64,000 bases of DNA from Streptomyces albofaciens JCM 4342 (GCF_008634025.1 NZ_PDCM01000002.1:4195501-4259500); one strand, 5' to 3'; positions 8,867 to 17,391 are shown, counted from the first letter of the stretch. The notes: a model not told the origin generated them from the letters alone. Translations and numbers: made by a program.

Positions 8867-9100
8867 GGGGCCCGGCAGCGGCATCCGGCCGCGGGGCCCG
8901 GCAGCGGCATCCGGCCGCGGGGCCCGGCAGCGGCATCCGACCGCGGGGTCCGGCATCGGCGTCCGGCCGCAGGGTCCGGGCGCGGGGTCCGGGCGCGGGG
9001 CCCGGCCGCGGCGTCCGGCCGCGGGGTCCGGCATCGGCATCCGACCGCGGGGCCCGGGCGCGGGGCCCAGCCCCGGGGCCCGGCCGCGGCATACGCCCCC
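8867..9100. repeat. 13-bp tandem repeat array, 18 units, within a gene-free gap
   Basis: Eighteen contiguous 13-bp units of the type GGGGCCCGGCAGC / GGCATCCGGCCGC (234 bases exactly). The first eight units alternate as 26-bp pairs and later ones drift. The rest of the 8759-9286 gap (528 bases) holds a C-rich, Thr/Pro-coding-like stretch (about 9120-9260) and no supported gene. Confidence 0.85.
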
Positions 9101-9274
9101 GGCCTCCGCCCCGGCCGAACAGCCCGTCCGCACGGCCGGACACCCCTGCCCCGCCTACCTCCGGCACGCGACGCCTACCTCCGACACACGACTCCACCTC
9201 ACCTCCCCCTGCACACACACTGCACCTCCCCCTACGGATTCACCACACCTTCACCATCCCGCCCCGCTCCCGTC

Positions 9275-9280
9275 TAGCGT
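9275..9280 (+). promoter_or_regulatory. Probable -10 hexamer of a leaderless promoter for the Pr6Pr gene
   Basis: TAGCGT is followed by six G residues and then the ATG at 9287. The G-run might also act as a ribosome binding site but touches the start codon, so a leaderless start is more likely. Confidence 0.45.
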
Positions 9281-9286
9281 GGGGGG

Positions 9287-10102
9287 ATGATCGACCCCAC
9301 CAGCGCCCGCGTCCCGCGCTCCCGACCGTCGCAGCCCACCTCCCACGCCTCCTCCCGCTACGCCCGCGGAGCGGCGTTCGCCTCCGCCCACACCCCGGCC
9401 TCCGCGGTCGTCCCCCCGGTCCGTCGCCCACTGGCCGCGGCCTTCCGCCTGCTGATCGCCCTGGCCGCACTGACCGGCCTCGTCCTGGACATCGCGATCA
9501 CCCCGGACCTGGGTCGCCTCTTCAGCTACTTCACCGTCCAGACGAACATCGCCGTGGCCGTCTGCTTCACCTGGTCCGCCTACCGCGCCTGGTCCGCCCG
9601 CCCACCGATCTCCCCACGGATCACCGGCGCGGTCCTGCTCTACATAGCCATCACCGGCCTCGTCTACCACTTCATCCTCACCAACGACTCCAGCGGCTTC
9701 TCCATGACCGGCACCGAGGAACACGACGCCGTCCGCACCGTCTCCACCCACCTCCTGCACACGGTCTCCCCCATCGGCGCCGCCCTGGACTGGCTCCTGT
9801 TCACTGCCCCCCGCGGCTTCCGCTGGCGCCACGCCGCCCAGTGGCTGATCTACCCCTTCCTCTACCTCCCCTTCGCCCTCATCCGCGGCGCCCTCCTCGC
9901 CCCCGGCACCGAGGGCCGCTACCCGTACGGCTTCCTCGACGTAGACCTCCACGGCTACGCCGGCATAGCCCTCAACACCGTCATCTTCGGCTCCGCCTTC
10001 TACGCCCTCGCCCTCCTTCTCATCACAATCGACCAGGTCAGGCCCCACCCCCGCCGCCCCGAGAACCGGATTTCACCTTCGGGGATCGGTCCGCTAAAGT
10101 AG
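9287..10102 (+). CDS. Pr6Pr family integral membrane protein
   Basis: A 271-residue protein with a Ser/Arg-rich cytoplasmic N-terminus (about 45 residues) and six hydrophobic segments: [52 protein letters not shown], a fourth around [34 protein letters not shown] and the last near [19 protein letters not shown]. The YFTxQTN and YPFLY motifs are characteristic of the Pr6Pr/FAR-17a-AIG1-like family. Function is unknown. The gene ends just before tRNA-Pro and has no operon partner. Confidence 0.85.
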   Translation: MIDPTSARVPRSRPSQPTSHASSRYARGAAFASAHTPASAVVPPVRRPLAAAFRLLIALAALTGLVLDIAITPDLGRLFSYFTVQTNIAVAVCFTWSAYRAWSARPPISPRITGAVLLYIAITGLVYHFILTNDSSGFSMTGTEEHDAVRTVSTHLLHTVSPIGAALDWLLFTAPRGFRWRHAAQWLIYPFLYLPFALIRGALLAPGTEGRYPYGFLDVDLHGYAGIALNTVIFGSAFYALALLLITIDQVRPHPRRPENRISPSGIGPLK

Positions 10103-10114
10103 AGCTCGTTGCTT

Positions 10115-10188
10115 CGGGGTGTGGCGCAGCTTGGCAGCGCGCTTCGTTCGGGACGAAGAGGTCGTGGGTTCAAATCCCGCCACCCCGA
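10115..10188 (+). tRNA. tRNA-Pro (anticodon CGG)
   Basis: The acceptor strands CGGGGTG (10115-10121) and CACCCCG (10181-10187) pair, with discriminator A at 10188. The anticodon stem CTTCG/CGAAG encloses the loop TTCGGGA, giving anticodon CGG for the codon CCG. The T-arm contains GGTTCAAATCC. CCA is not encoded. A hairpin follows 14 bases downstream. Confidence 0.95.
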
Positions 10189-10201
10189 CTGAGAAGTAGC
10201 A

Positions 10202-10243
10202 GGCCAGAGGGCCGGTACTGGAACCAGTACCGGCCCTCTGGCC
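10202..10243 (+). terminator. Terminator hairpin after tRNA-Pro
   Basis: A perfect inverted repeat with 20-base arms (10202-10221 and 10224-10243) lies directly behind the tRNA. It is the natural end of the tRNA transcript. Confidence 0.85.
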
Positions 10244-10540
10244 ATGTGTGCTTCATTGCGTCACTACGGCTCATCGCCCAGTGGAGCGGTGGGTGTGTCG
10301 TCGACCACAGTTGCATGGAGGCCGGGGCATCGGCGCGTAGGCGTTGCCCCTGTGTCGCGCGCGAGCAAGGTGGGGCCGCCCGGTTCCGCCTCTTCGTGAA
10401 GCAGTGCCCGAAGCGAGCGACAGATTCGAGCGGTCTATGCCCGTTGTTGTCACGCTCAGACCCATCTCTGTCCCAAAGTCGTCACTTCCGGCCTGCGATG
10501 ATCAGCAAAGGAATGAAGGCAGCTAGGCAGAGGGGGGACG
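10244..10540. other. Gene-free stretch between tRNA-Pro and the DUF3883 gene
   Basis: About 300 bases of noticeably lower GC than the core region. No integrase, no second copy of the tRNA 3' end and no convincing small gene are visible. A GAGGGGGGACG ribosome binding site for the next gene lies at its right end. Confidence 0.4.
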
Positions 10541-11572
10541 ATGCCCGTTAACAGGTGGTGGCGACACGACCCGCACGAGCGCTACTGGCTGGAGATCACG
10601 AACCGCGAGGACATCGGCACAAACCTGCTCGCGCCCCAAGTCAACGATCGGGGCGAGGAGTACTGGTCCTATGCGCTTGTACGCGAAGTACGGCCAGGTG
10701 ACCTCGTTCTGCACTGGGACAAGAACCACGGACCCGGAGTCGTTGGGTACTCCCACGTACGAGGTGAGGCGACCGCGTCCACCATCACCTGGCAGAGCAG
10801 AGGCACCTATGGCCGGCAGCGGAGTGCTTCGGGGCCGGAGCCTGCCTGGGAGGCGCCCCTCGGCGGGTACCGCCGGTTGAAGAAGCCGGTCACTCAGGCG
10901 CGTCTGCGGGAGATTGAGCCGAGTCTTCGTGCGCTGCGGGACCAGCTTGCACAGACAATCGAAGGACCGCTTTATTTCCCCTTCGCCCTGTCGCTCGCCA
11001 GGCCCCTTCGTGCAGCGCAGGGATACCTGACCAAGCTCCCACGAGCGCTGGTGGAGGCACTGCCCGAGCTGCTGGAATTGCGGCAGACCGCGATTTCTGA
11101 ACCCCATGAGCCGGAAGCCGCCCCGGTACTGGCCTTGCCCACCAAGCCGACCGGGACTTCCGGTTATGGACGGCAGCACGATGCCGAGCGGCGACGGGCC
11201 GTTGAGCGATACGCGATGGACCTTGTGCTCGCTCACTATCGCTCACTGGGTTACGAGGTCGAGGACGTGGGAGATCACTCGCCCTGGGACATCACCGTGC
11301 GTAGGGACGGGACGGAGACGCACATAGAGGTGAAGGGCAGTACCACCACCCGTGAAGCCATAGACCTGACCGAGGGAGAGGTCCGCCACGCTGAAGGCAC
11401 TTCCACCTGCCTTGTAGTGATAGATCAGATCGAACTCGACGACCACCTCCGCTGCCGGGGCGGACGTTGGCGGTCGTGGTCAGACTGGGCGCCAAGGCGA
11501 GAAGAGCTTGTTCCCACGGCGTACCGGTACCCGCTTCCAGCAGGAGGCGAGGGCGGACGCTCCTCCAGCTAG
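10541..11572 (+). CDS. Probable EVE-like/DUF3883 nuclease (candidate modification-dependent restriction protein)
   Basis: A 343-residue protein. The N-terminal half (MPVNRWWRHDPHERYWLEIT, then DLVLHWDKNHGPGVVGYS) resembles EVE/PUA-type reader domains that recognise modified bases in DNA. The C-terminal half (from about residue 225) has ERYAMDLVLAHYRSLGYEVED and PWDITVRRDGTETHIEVKGS, the DUF3883 pattern with a PD-(D/E)xK-type Asp plus E-x-K nuclease core. This combination suggests a type IV-like restriction enzyme, but no cleavage activity is shown and no modification genes lie nearby. It sits alone beside a tRNA in lower-GC DNA, consistent with acquisition by transfer. Confidence 0.65.
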   Translation: MPVNRWWRHDPHERYWLEITNREDIGTNLLAPQVNDRGEEYWSYALVREVRPGDLVLHWDKNHGPGVVGYSHVRGEATASTITWQSRGTYGRQRSASGPEPAWEAPLGGYRRLKKPVTQARLREIEPSLRALRDQLAQTIEGPLYFPFALSLARPLRAAQGYLTKLPRALVEALPELLELRQTAISEPHEPEAAPVLALPTKPTGTSGYGRQHDAERRRAVERYAMDLVLAHYRSLGYEVEDVGDHSPWDITVRRDGTETHIEVKGSTTTREAIDLTEGEVRHAEGTSTCLVVIDQIELDDHLRCRGGRWRSWSDWAPRREELVPTAYRYPLPAGGEGGRSSS

Positions 11573-11640
11573 CTGCCCTCCGGCAGGGACTCTGTGACTG
11601 GGTGTGCCGACGCTCGTGGGTGCCCCGCGACTGCCGTCTG

Positions 11641-12609
11641 TCAGGTGGGCGTACCGCGATGGGTCAGGAGTGTTCCCAGTGGTGTTCGCTCATGCGTGAC
11701 CGAGCGGCCCGCACGTGTCGTGGTGAGGAGACCGGCAGCGCGTAGCGCCGCGGTGTGCACGGACACGCTGGCGGCGCTGACGTTCAGGTGTCGGGCCAGG
11801 GTGGTGGTTGTGTGTGGGGTGGTGAGGAGGCGGAGGATGCGGGTTCGGGTGGGGCCGAGGGCTGCGTTCAGGGGGTCGGCAGGGGTGGCTTCGGTGGGTG
11901 AGAGGGGGATGCCCGGGCCGGCTGGATAGGTGAGGTGTAGCGGGTGGTCGGGGTGGTTGGCCACCAAGGGGTGACTGGTCCAGTGGAAGGTGGGGTGTAG
12001 GAGGACGCCTTGGCCGGTCAGGGAGATGTCTCGGGTGGTGGGGGCTGGGATTTCCCATGTGGTGCCGCGGAAACGGGTGTTGGGGACGAGGTGAGTCAGG
12101 GCTTGGGCGGTGCCGTGTTCGGCGGTTGTCAATGCGTGGCGGGTGAATTCGGTTTGGTGGAGGTCCTGGATCTGGGGCCATATGGGGCGTAGGACGGTTT
12201 CGAAGGCTGCTCGTTGGGCCTGGTTGAAAAGGTGCCAGGAGTCGGGGTCGTTTTGGTGGAGGGCTCGGATCCAAGGGGGTGGCGGGTGGGAGGCCGACGC
12301 GTAGACGCGTTGGAGTTCGGAGCGGATGGCGGTGGGGTGGGTCGCGCGGATGGATTCCAGGGCTTCGGTGAGGGAGTCGTTGTAGGTGTCGAGGAAGGCG
12401 GGGGCCTTGCCCGCGGGGACCAGGGCGCGTAAGGGCAGGGCGGTGGGCGGGAGGGAGCGGAGGAGGCGTTGTCGCCAGCGGGCGTAGAGGAGGGGGTCGT
12501 CGCTGCTGGTCGCCTTCATGAAGGCCGTGTTGAGTTCGATCAGGGGTGCCGGGCGGGGTGCGAAGCGGACGCGGGCGAAGTCGGCGGCCGTGAAGTGGAT
12601 GCGGAGCAC
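11641..12609 (-). CDS. ArsR-type winged-helix transcription regulator
   Basis: A 322-residue protein. The last about 75 residues (LGPTRTRILRLLTTPHTTTTLARHLNVSAASVSVHTAALRAAGLL in order, followed by a wing with TRAGRSVTH) form an ArsR/MarR-like winged helix. The preceding 240 residues are the larger N-terminal domain found in a group of actinobacterial ArsR-type regulators; ligand unknown. It is divergent from a secreted hydrolase gene, and the gap holds four 24-bp direct repeats (12618-12713), making local regulation likely. Codon positions are strongly GC-biased and Thr/His-rich. Confidence 0.8.
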   Translation of the reverse strand: MLRIHFTAADFARVRFAPRPAPLIELNTAFMKATSSDDPLLYARWRQRLLRSLPPTALPLRALVPAGKAPAFLDTYNDSLTEALESIRATHPTAIRSELQRVYASASHPPPPWIRALHQNDPDSWHLFNQAQRAAFETVLRPIWPQIQDLHQTEFTRHALTTAEHGTAQALTHLVPNTRFRGTTWEIPAPTTRDISLTGQGVLLHPTFHWTSHPLVANHPDHPLHLTYPAGPGIPLSPTEATPADPLNAALGPTRTRILRLLTTPHTTTTLARHLNVSAASVSVHTAALRAAGLLTTTRAGRSVTHERTPLGTLLTHRGTPT

Positions 12610-12617
12610 TGGTCCCC

Positions 12618-12713
12618 CTGGTGGTGTCGTGCGCCATCGTCCTCATGGTGTCGCGCGTCATCGGTCTCATGGTGTCGCGCGGCATCGATCTCATGGTGTC
12701 GCGCCATCGTTTT
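12618..12713. repeat. Four 24-bp direct repeats between ArsR-type regulator and hydrolase gene
   Basis: Units 12618-12641, 12642-12665, 12666-12689 and 12690-12713 share the pattern CTCATGGTGTCGCGCGTCAT. The array starts 9 bases from the regulator start codon (12609) and ends 90 bases before the hydrolase start. The placement fits a multi-site operator, but slipped-strand expansion without function is equally possible given how common such arrays are in this window. Confidence 0.8.
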
Positions 12714-12803
12714 GGGCTGGGGTTAAAGGATCGCGGGTTTCTCCTCTCGGGCGTCAGTCTGCCGACGACAGCAGGGTGGCAGAGGACGCCGGGGAGAGGG
12801 GAG

Positions 12804-14144
12804 ATGGAGATGTCTGTAGGTGGGGTTGTCGGGGCTGGGCGGCGGACTTTCGCGAAGGCGGCGGTGTTGGGGGTGGCATCGCTCTTCACCGGGGGTGGGG
12901 TTGGGGGTACGGGTGGGGGTGAGGCGCTGGGCGATGTGACGGTGGGTGCGCGGAGCGGTGGTGTCGGCTCCGTTGGTGGGCGCCTGGGGGCTGTGGGGGT
13001 GGGGGCTGTACGGGGCGTTGGCAGTGGGGGTGTGGTGCTTCGGTTGCCGGCGCCGACCGGGCCGTATCCGGTGGGTGTCGCTGAGCTGTACCTGGTTGAT
13101 GGTCGGCGGCGGGACCCGTGGGAGGGGATCGCTGTGCGGGAGGTGATGGCTTCCGTGTTCTATCCAGCGGGAGATGTCGAGGGGTGTCCGAGGGCTCGGC
13201 AGATGTCGCGGGGAGTCGCGAAGGCTTTTGGGCAGTTGATGCCGTTGGTGCGGCCGGGGCTGCCGCAGGCGGGGGTGGACTGGGCGGGTACGGCTGCTCA
13301 TGCGTACGTGGGTGCTCCTGTGCTGGGTGGGCGGTGGCCGGTGCTGGTGTACAGCCCGGGTGGCGGGGACCCGCGCGGGCTGGGGACGTGTGTTGCCGAG
13401 GAGTTGGCGAGCCGGGGGCGGGTGGTGGTGTGTGTCGATCACCCTGGGGACGCGGTGGCGGTTGAGTTTCCGGTGGAGAGGGCCGGGCGGGAGAGGGTGC
13501 GGAAGACCGTCTTCAGGGGTGATCCGAGGGCGGACGCGAGGGTGTTCCGGACAATGATCGGGGCGCGGGTGGCGGACGTTCGGTTTGTGCTGCGGGAGTT
13601 GGGGAGTTTCGCGGCGGGGCGGGAGGCGGATGCGGCGGGGCGTGTGGTGCCGAAGGGCTTCGGGCGGGCGTTGGATCTGCGGCGGGTGGGGGTGTACGGG
13701 CATTCGGCGGGTGGGACGACTGCGGCGCAGGTGATGTATGAGGAGCGCCGGGTCACTGCGGCTGTCAACTGGGAGGGGTTTCTCGACCAGGCCCCGGAGG
13801 CTTCCGGGCGGCCTGGGGAGCTGTTGCCGGTGGCTCGGTACGGGGTGGGTCGGCCGCTGCTTCTGGTGGGTACGGACGGGTTTCCGGGGCGGGAGGAGAT
13901 GGGGCGGTCCTGGTCGGCCGTGCGAGCCCATTCGGGCGGACGGGTGCGGCAACGGCGGTTCGAGGACGCGGCGCACTGGGTGTTCACGGATCTCGCCCCG
14001 ATGGTGCCGCAGTTGCAGGCGGCTGGACTGATGACGGCCGAGGCGCGGGGGCGGCTGGTGGGTGCGGTGCGGCCGGAGGTGTCGGTGCCGGCCGTACGCC
14101 GGAGTGTGCGGGCCTTCTTCGCGCGGTGGCCGCAAGCCCGGTGA
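12804..14144 (+). CDS. Secreted alpha/beta hydrolase (PAF-acetylhydrolase/lipase-like)
   Basis: A 446-residue protein. The N-terminus GRRTFAKAAVLGVASLF is a twin-arginine-type signal peptide, so export is likely. A Gly/Val-rich spacer follows, then a hydrolase domain with LVYSPGGGDPRG (oxyanion region), VVVCVDHPGD, GVYGHSAGGTTAAQVM (nucleophile Ser in G-H-S-A-G) and a late His in DAAHWVFTD. The arrangement matches the PAF-acetylhydrolase/dienelactone hydrolase-like family; the substrate is unknown. The ATG at 12804 is preceded by GGGGAGAGGGGAG. The gene is divergent from the ArsR-type regulator. G-rich codon use gives it an atypical local composition. Confidence 0.8.
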   Translation: MEMSVGGVVGAGRRTFAKAAVLGVASLFTGGGVGGTGGGEALGDVTVGARSGGVGSVGGRLGAVGVGAVRGVGSGGVVLRLPAPTGPYPVGVAELYLVDGRRRDPWEGIAVREVMASVFYPAGDVEGCPRARQMSRGVAKAFGQLMPLVRPGLPQAGVDWAGTAAHAYVGAPVLGGRWPVLVYSPGGGDPRGLGTCVAEELASRGRVVVCVDHPGDAVAVEFPVERAGRERVRKTVFRGDPRADARVFRTMIGARVADVRFVLRELGSFAAGREADAAGRVVPKGFGRALDLRRVGVYGHSAGGTTAAQVMYEERRVTAAVNWEGFLDQAPEASGRPGELLPVARYGVGRPLLLVGTDGFPGREEMGRSWSAVRAHSGGRVRQRRFEDAAHWVFTDLAPMVPQLQAAGLMTAEARGRLVGAVRPEVSVPAVRRSVRAFFARWPQAR

Positions 14145-14202
14145 CCGAGGGCTCCGCTCCAGGGCCGAGGGCTCCGCTCCAGGAGCGAGGGCTCCGCACC
14201 AG
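14143..14202. repeat. Three 20-bp tandem repeats overlapping the 3' end of the hydrolase gene
   Basis: Units at 14143-14162, 14163-14182 and 14183-14202 share CGAGGGCTCCGCTCCAG. The first starts inside the stop codon of the hydrolase gene. No hairpin role is obvious. Confidence 0.75.
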
Positions 14203-14287
14203 GTCAGGGATAGGTCAAGATCTCGGGCCCGAGGCCGGGAAGCATGGGCGGGTGCGGGGTGGCGGGCTATCGTCGGGAGGAGGTGAC

Positions 14288-14560
14288 GTGGGGAGGGGGC
14301 GGTCTCGGGTGGTTTCGGACGAGGCTGTGGTCGGGTGTGCCGGGGAGTTGGTGCTCGGGACCCGTGGGGCGGCCGGGGCCGGTGAGGTTCTGGTGCGGGT
14401 CAGGGGCGGTACGGAGACGTTTCTGGCCTGGTCCGCCGAGCCGCTGGCCCGTGGGACGCGCGTCCTGGTGGTCACCTCGCGGGGCGGCCGGCAGGTCGAT
14501 GTGATCGAGTGGGCCGACCCATTGGACGCGTTGGCCGGTGACGCCGGCGACGCCGGCTGA
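14288..14560 (+). CDS. Small NfeD-like protein
   Basis: A 90-residue protein starting at a GTG 5 bases after GGAGGAGGTGAC. The segment VVGCAGELVLGTRGAAGAGEVLVRVRGG followed by FLAWSAEPLARGTRVLVVTSRGGRQVDVIEW has the alternating hydrophobic pattern of an OB-fold like the soluble C-terminal domain of NfeD proteins. NfeD-type proteins accompany flotillin-like SPFH proteins, and the next gene, 14 bases downstream, is exactly such a protein, which supports the call. The transmembrane helices of longer NfeD proteins are absent. Confidence 0.65.
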   Translation: MGRGRSRVVSDEAVVGCAGELVLGTRGAAGAGEVLVRVRGGTETFLAWSAEPLARGTRVLVVTSRGGRQVDVIEWADPLDALAGDAGDAG

Positions 14561-14574
14561 GGAGACGACGAGAG

Positions 14575-15765
14575 ATGTTCGGTTACCGCGTTCCCGCCCC
14601 CGACGAGGCGATGCTGATATCGGGCGGCAGGCGTGGGCTCGGGGGTGCGCCGTTCCGTGTCGTGACCGGTCACGGCAAATTCGTGTTGCCGATCTTCCGC
14701 AAGACGCGCTTTCTGACACTGGCGATGTGCGAGTCGGAGGTCGTCGAGACCTGTGTGACACGGCAGGGCATCGCGCTGACCGTACGTGCCGTGATCGCGT
14801 TCAAGGTCGGCAACGACGTCGAGAGCATCGTCAACGCCGGTCAGCGGTTCCTCTCCGACCAGGACCAGATGTCGGTGCTGACCGGCCGGATCTTCGCCGG
14901 GCACCTGCGGTCCATCATCGGGTCGATGACGGTCGAGGAGATCGTCACCGAGCGGCAGAAGCTGGCCACCGAGGTGCTGGACACCTCCAAGGCCGAGATG
15001 GCGAAGATCGGGCTGCACGTGGACTCGTTGCAGATCCAGTCGATCGACGACGGGGACACCGGATACATCGAGGCCATGTCGGCCCCGCACAAGGCGGCGA
15101 TCCAGCGGCAGGCGCAGATCGCCCAGGCCCAGGCGACGCAGGCCGCGGCCGAGGCGGAGCAGGAGGCGGCGCGCAAGCAGGCCGAGTACGCGCGGCAGAC
15201 CGCCGTCGTACAGGCGCAGTACAACGCCGAGGTGGACCGCGCGCAGGCCCAGGCCGCGCAGGCGGGCCCGCTGGCGGAGGCGCACGCCCAGCAGGAGGTG
15301 CTGGACGCGCAGACCGAACTGGCCGAGCGCGCGGCGCAGTTGCGTCAGCAGCAGCTGGTGGCCGAGGTCGTCAAGCCCGCCGAGGCGGACGCGGAGCGGA
15401 TCCGGGTGCTCGCCATGGCCGAGGCCGAGCGGATGAAGATCCAGGCGGCGGCCGCGGCCTCGTACGACCGGGTGGCGCTGGACCGGATGCTGATCGACCA
15501 GTTGCCGCAGATCGTCAAGGAGGCAGCGGCCGGTCTGTCCGGCGCGAACGTGAACGTGCTGAACGGTGCGGACGGCCTCGGCGAGATCGCGGCCGGGCTG
15601 GTGGGCCAGGGACTGACGATCCTGGATTCGGTACGGCGCAACCTGGGCCAGCCGGGAGACGGCGGCAAGGACGGGACGCCCGGTGCCGGCGGTACGTACG
15701 GTACGGAGGCCGCGGAAGGTGGCGGCGGTGCCGGGCGGAACGGCGGGCGGGTCGAGATCGAGTAG
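14575..15765 (+). CDS. Flotillin-like SPFH domain protein
   Basis: A 396-residue protein. Residues 1-170 form an SPFH (band 7) domain with GHGKFVLPIFRKTRFLTLAM and LTVRAVIAFKVGN; residues about 180-300 are a long Ala/Gln/Glu-rich coiled coil (AQAQATQAAAEAEQEAARKQ and onward) typical of flotillins; the tail is Gly-rich. Such proteins build membrane microdomain scaffolds; bacterial members affect membrane fluidity and signalling complexes. The N-terminal membrane segment is weak. It forms an operon with the NfeD-like gene upstream. Confidence 0.88.
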   Translation: MFGYRVPAPDEAMLISGGRRGLGGAPFRVVTGHGKFVLPIFRKTRFLTLAMCESEVVETCVTRQGIALTVRAVIAFKVGNDVESIVNAGQRFLSDQDQMSVLTGRIFAGHLRSIIGSMTVEEIVTERQKLATEVLDTSKAEMAKIGLHVDSLQIQSIDDGDTGYIEAMSAPHKAAIQRQAQIAQAQATQAAAEAEQEAARKQAEYARQTAVVQAQYNAEVDRAQAQAAQAGPLAEAHAQQEVLDAQTELAERAAQLRQQQLVAEVVKPAEADAERIRVLAMAEAERMKIQAAAAASYDRVALDRMLIDQLPQIVKEAAAGLSGANVNVLNGADGLGEIAAGLVGQGLTILDSVRRNLGQPGDGGKDGTPGAGGTYGTEAAEGGGGAGRNGGRVEIE

Positions 15766-15914
15766 GTGACGAGCAGGAGGCGAGCAGGAGGCGAGCGGAT
15801 GGTGGCTAGCAGATGGCGGCTGCGCGGTGGTTGCATGAGAAGTAGCCGGTCGGGCGCCTCGGGGCGTTGCGTACGTCCGTGAAGCGCCCGCGCCCGTCAC
15901 CAGCTGGACCACCC

Positions 15915-15986
15915 GCCCGTCACCCGCTGGAACCATCCGTCACATCACCCGCCAGAACCAACCACCCGTCACATCACCCGCTGGAA
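15915..15986. repeat. 29-bp-period repeats running into the 3' end of the methyltransferase gene
   Basis: Copies of CCGTCACATCACCCGC plus a GAAC tail occur at about 15937-15957 and 15966-15986, with a shorter relative at 15915-15934. The right-hand copy includes the last codons of the leftward methyltransferase gene, so the 3' end of the gene has been partly copied into the gap. The rest of 15766-15968 has no gene. Confidence 0.6.
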
Positions 15987-16622
15987 CAGGTCCAAGCGGT
16001 ACGAGTTGCCGTGCCGGTGGCAGGTCCGGCCCTCGATCGGCCGCAGGTCCGCCCGGTCGCGGAAGACCTTGTGCACCCCGTGGCCGGTCACGATCTCCGG
16101 TGCGGCTTCCGTGGCAGGAGCGGTATCGGGCTCGTCGTGAACCCAGTGCGCCAGCAGTACGTGCCCGCCCGGCCCAAGCAGGGCGGCAATCCGCGCAGCG
16201 GTCAGGCCGAGGTCGGGGGCCGACAGGTAATAGCCGACCTCGGACATCACGATGAGGTCCACCGGGGCCACCGCCAAGGAGGCCGGCAGGCTGCCGGCGT
16301 CCAGTTCTTCGGGGACGCGGAGGGTGGCGAAGGTGAGGTGGGGCAGGTCGGCGCAGTTCTGGCGGGCCTGTTCGACCGCGGCGGTGGAGCAGTCGGTGGC
16401 CAGCAGGTGGTCGCAGTGGGGTGCCAGCAGCCGGGTGAGGGCGCCGACGCCGCAGCCGATCTCCAGGGCGGAGCGGAAGCGGCCGGCGGGCAGCAGGGAC
16501 GCCGTGTCGGCGAATTTCTCCTGCTCGTACGGCTTGTGGAGGGTTCCCCACGGGTCGGTCCTGGACCGGTAGGCCTTGTCGAAGTGCTCAGCCGACACCG
16601 ATGTGCGGGGGCTGCCCGGCAT
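15969..16622 (-). CDS. NodS-like SAM-dependent methyltransferase
   Basis: A 217-residue class I methyltransferase: ALEIGCGVGALTRLLAP is the SAM-binding motif I, LATDCSTAAVEQAR motif II and DLIVMSEVGYYLS motif IV/post-I. The start FDKAYRSRTDPWGTLHKPYEQEKF matches NodS-type enzymes, which in rhizobia N-methylate a deacetylated glucosamine. Here it is last in a leftward operon glycosyltransferase - GNAT - PIG-L deacetylase - methyltransferase; its ATG lies inside the 3' end of the PIG-L gene (35-base overlap). That context supports N-methylation of an amino sugar or of an amine on the cluster product; the substrate is inferred. Confidence 0.8.
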   Translation of the reverse strand: MPGSPRTSVSAEHFDKAYRSRTDPWGTLHKPYEQEKFADTASLLPAGRFRSALEIGCGVGALTRLLAPHCDHLLATDCSTAAVEQARQNCADLPHLTFATLRVPEELDAGSLPASLAVAPVDLIVMSEVGYYLSAPDLGLTAARIAALLGPGGHVLLAHWVHDEPDTAPATEAAPEIVTGHGVHKVFRDRADLRPIEGRTCHRHGNSYRLDLFQRVM

Positions 16623-17391
16623 GACGGTTCCCTTCTGCGTTGTCGTGGGTGGCGGGGCCCAGTTCCCAGATGAGTTCCGCCTGGAGCGGGCCCGGCCGCC
16701 GCAGGAACGGCCCGTGGCCGACCGCCACCGGCGCCAGCTGCGAGGTGTAGCTCAGGACCGCCGCCCGCTTCGCCGCCCATTCGCGTTCGTCCAGGCGGAT
16801 GTCGTGGGCCACGCGCAGCTCGTACGCGGCGGACAGGTCGCGGTAGGCGCCGCCGTACTTGTCCGAGCCGGCCAGCCGCTCGACCGCCGCGTCCGTGCCC
16901 CATTTACGGGCGCCGCCGGTGTACGGCAGATCCGCGTATACGTACGGAGCCAGGCCCGGGCGCCCGGCCAGCACCGCGAGGGCCTGGTCCCGTACGGCGG
17001 TGTGGTCGGGCTGGTTCGTGCCGAGGGGGACCAGCACCCTGGTGTCCGGGGGGAGGCCCTTCAAAAAGCCCTCAAGTCCATCGAGTTCGCCGTCCGTACG
17101 GTACGGGCTGTCCGGGTTCGGGAGGGTCACCTGCTCGGCGCCCAGCAGCTTGCAGGCCCGGGCGTCCTCGGCCAGGCGTACGCGGTACGCCTCCTCCGGC
17201 GTGGCGAAGCCGCAGCCCGCGTCCCACCAGGAGATCCGGTCCGCCGCCGGGGCGCCGCCGTGGACGGTGACCACGGCGGTGGGCCCGGCGGTGCGGCCGA
17301 GGTATCCGGCGACGGACAGCGCGGCGTCGTCGAAGTGCGGGGAGAGGACGACGGTGGTCCAGCGCGGGCCGTGGTCGGCTGCGGTGCTCAC
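16588..17391 (-). CDS. PIG-L family deacetylase
   Basis: A 267-residue protein with the zinc-site motif VVLSPHFDDAALSVAG (usual A-H-P-D-D replaced by P-H-F-D-D), VTVHGGAP and the second metal/catalytic segment TNQPDHTAVRDQAL. PIG-L enzymes remove the N-acetyl group from GlcNAc-type substrates (mycothiol pathway, teicoplanin sugars). The GTG at 17391 overlaps the GNAT stop (GTGA) and the 3' end overlaps the NodS-like gene. Together with the neighbouring glycosyltransferase this indicates attachment and deacetylation of an N-acetylated sugar. Confidence 0.85.
   Translation of the reverse strand: MSTAADHGPRWTTVVLSPHFDDAALSVAGYLGRTAGPTAVVTVHGGAPAADRISWWDAGCGFATPEEAYRVRLAEDARACKLLGAEQVTLPNPDSPYRTDGELDGLEGFLKGLPPDTRVLVPLGTNQPDHTAVRDQALAVLAGRPGLAPYVYADLPYTGGARKWGTDAAVERLAGSDKYGGAYRDLSAAYELRVAHDIRLDEREWAAKRAAVLSYTSQLAPVAVGHGPFLRRPGPLQAELIWELGPATHDNAEGNRHAGQPPHIGVG

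Noticed and set aside
8867..9100. CRISPR-like array
   Set aside because: Units are contiguous 13-bp tandem repeats with no spacers and no cas genes are present.
10000..10245. Minus-strand frame containing [20 protein letters not shown]
   Set aside because: This is the antisense translation of tRNA-Pro, a well-known false protein in databases.
10244..11572. Integrative element at tRNA-Pro
   Set aside because: No integrase, excisionase or duplicate of the tRNA 3' end is visible; only position and lower GC suggest transfer.
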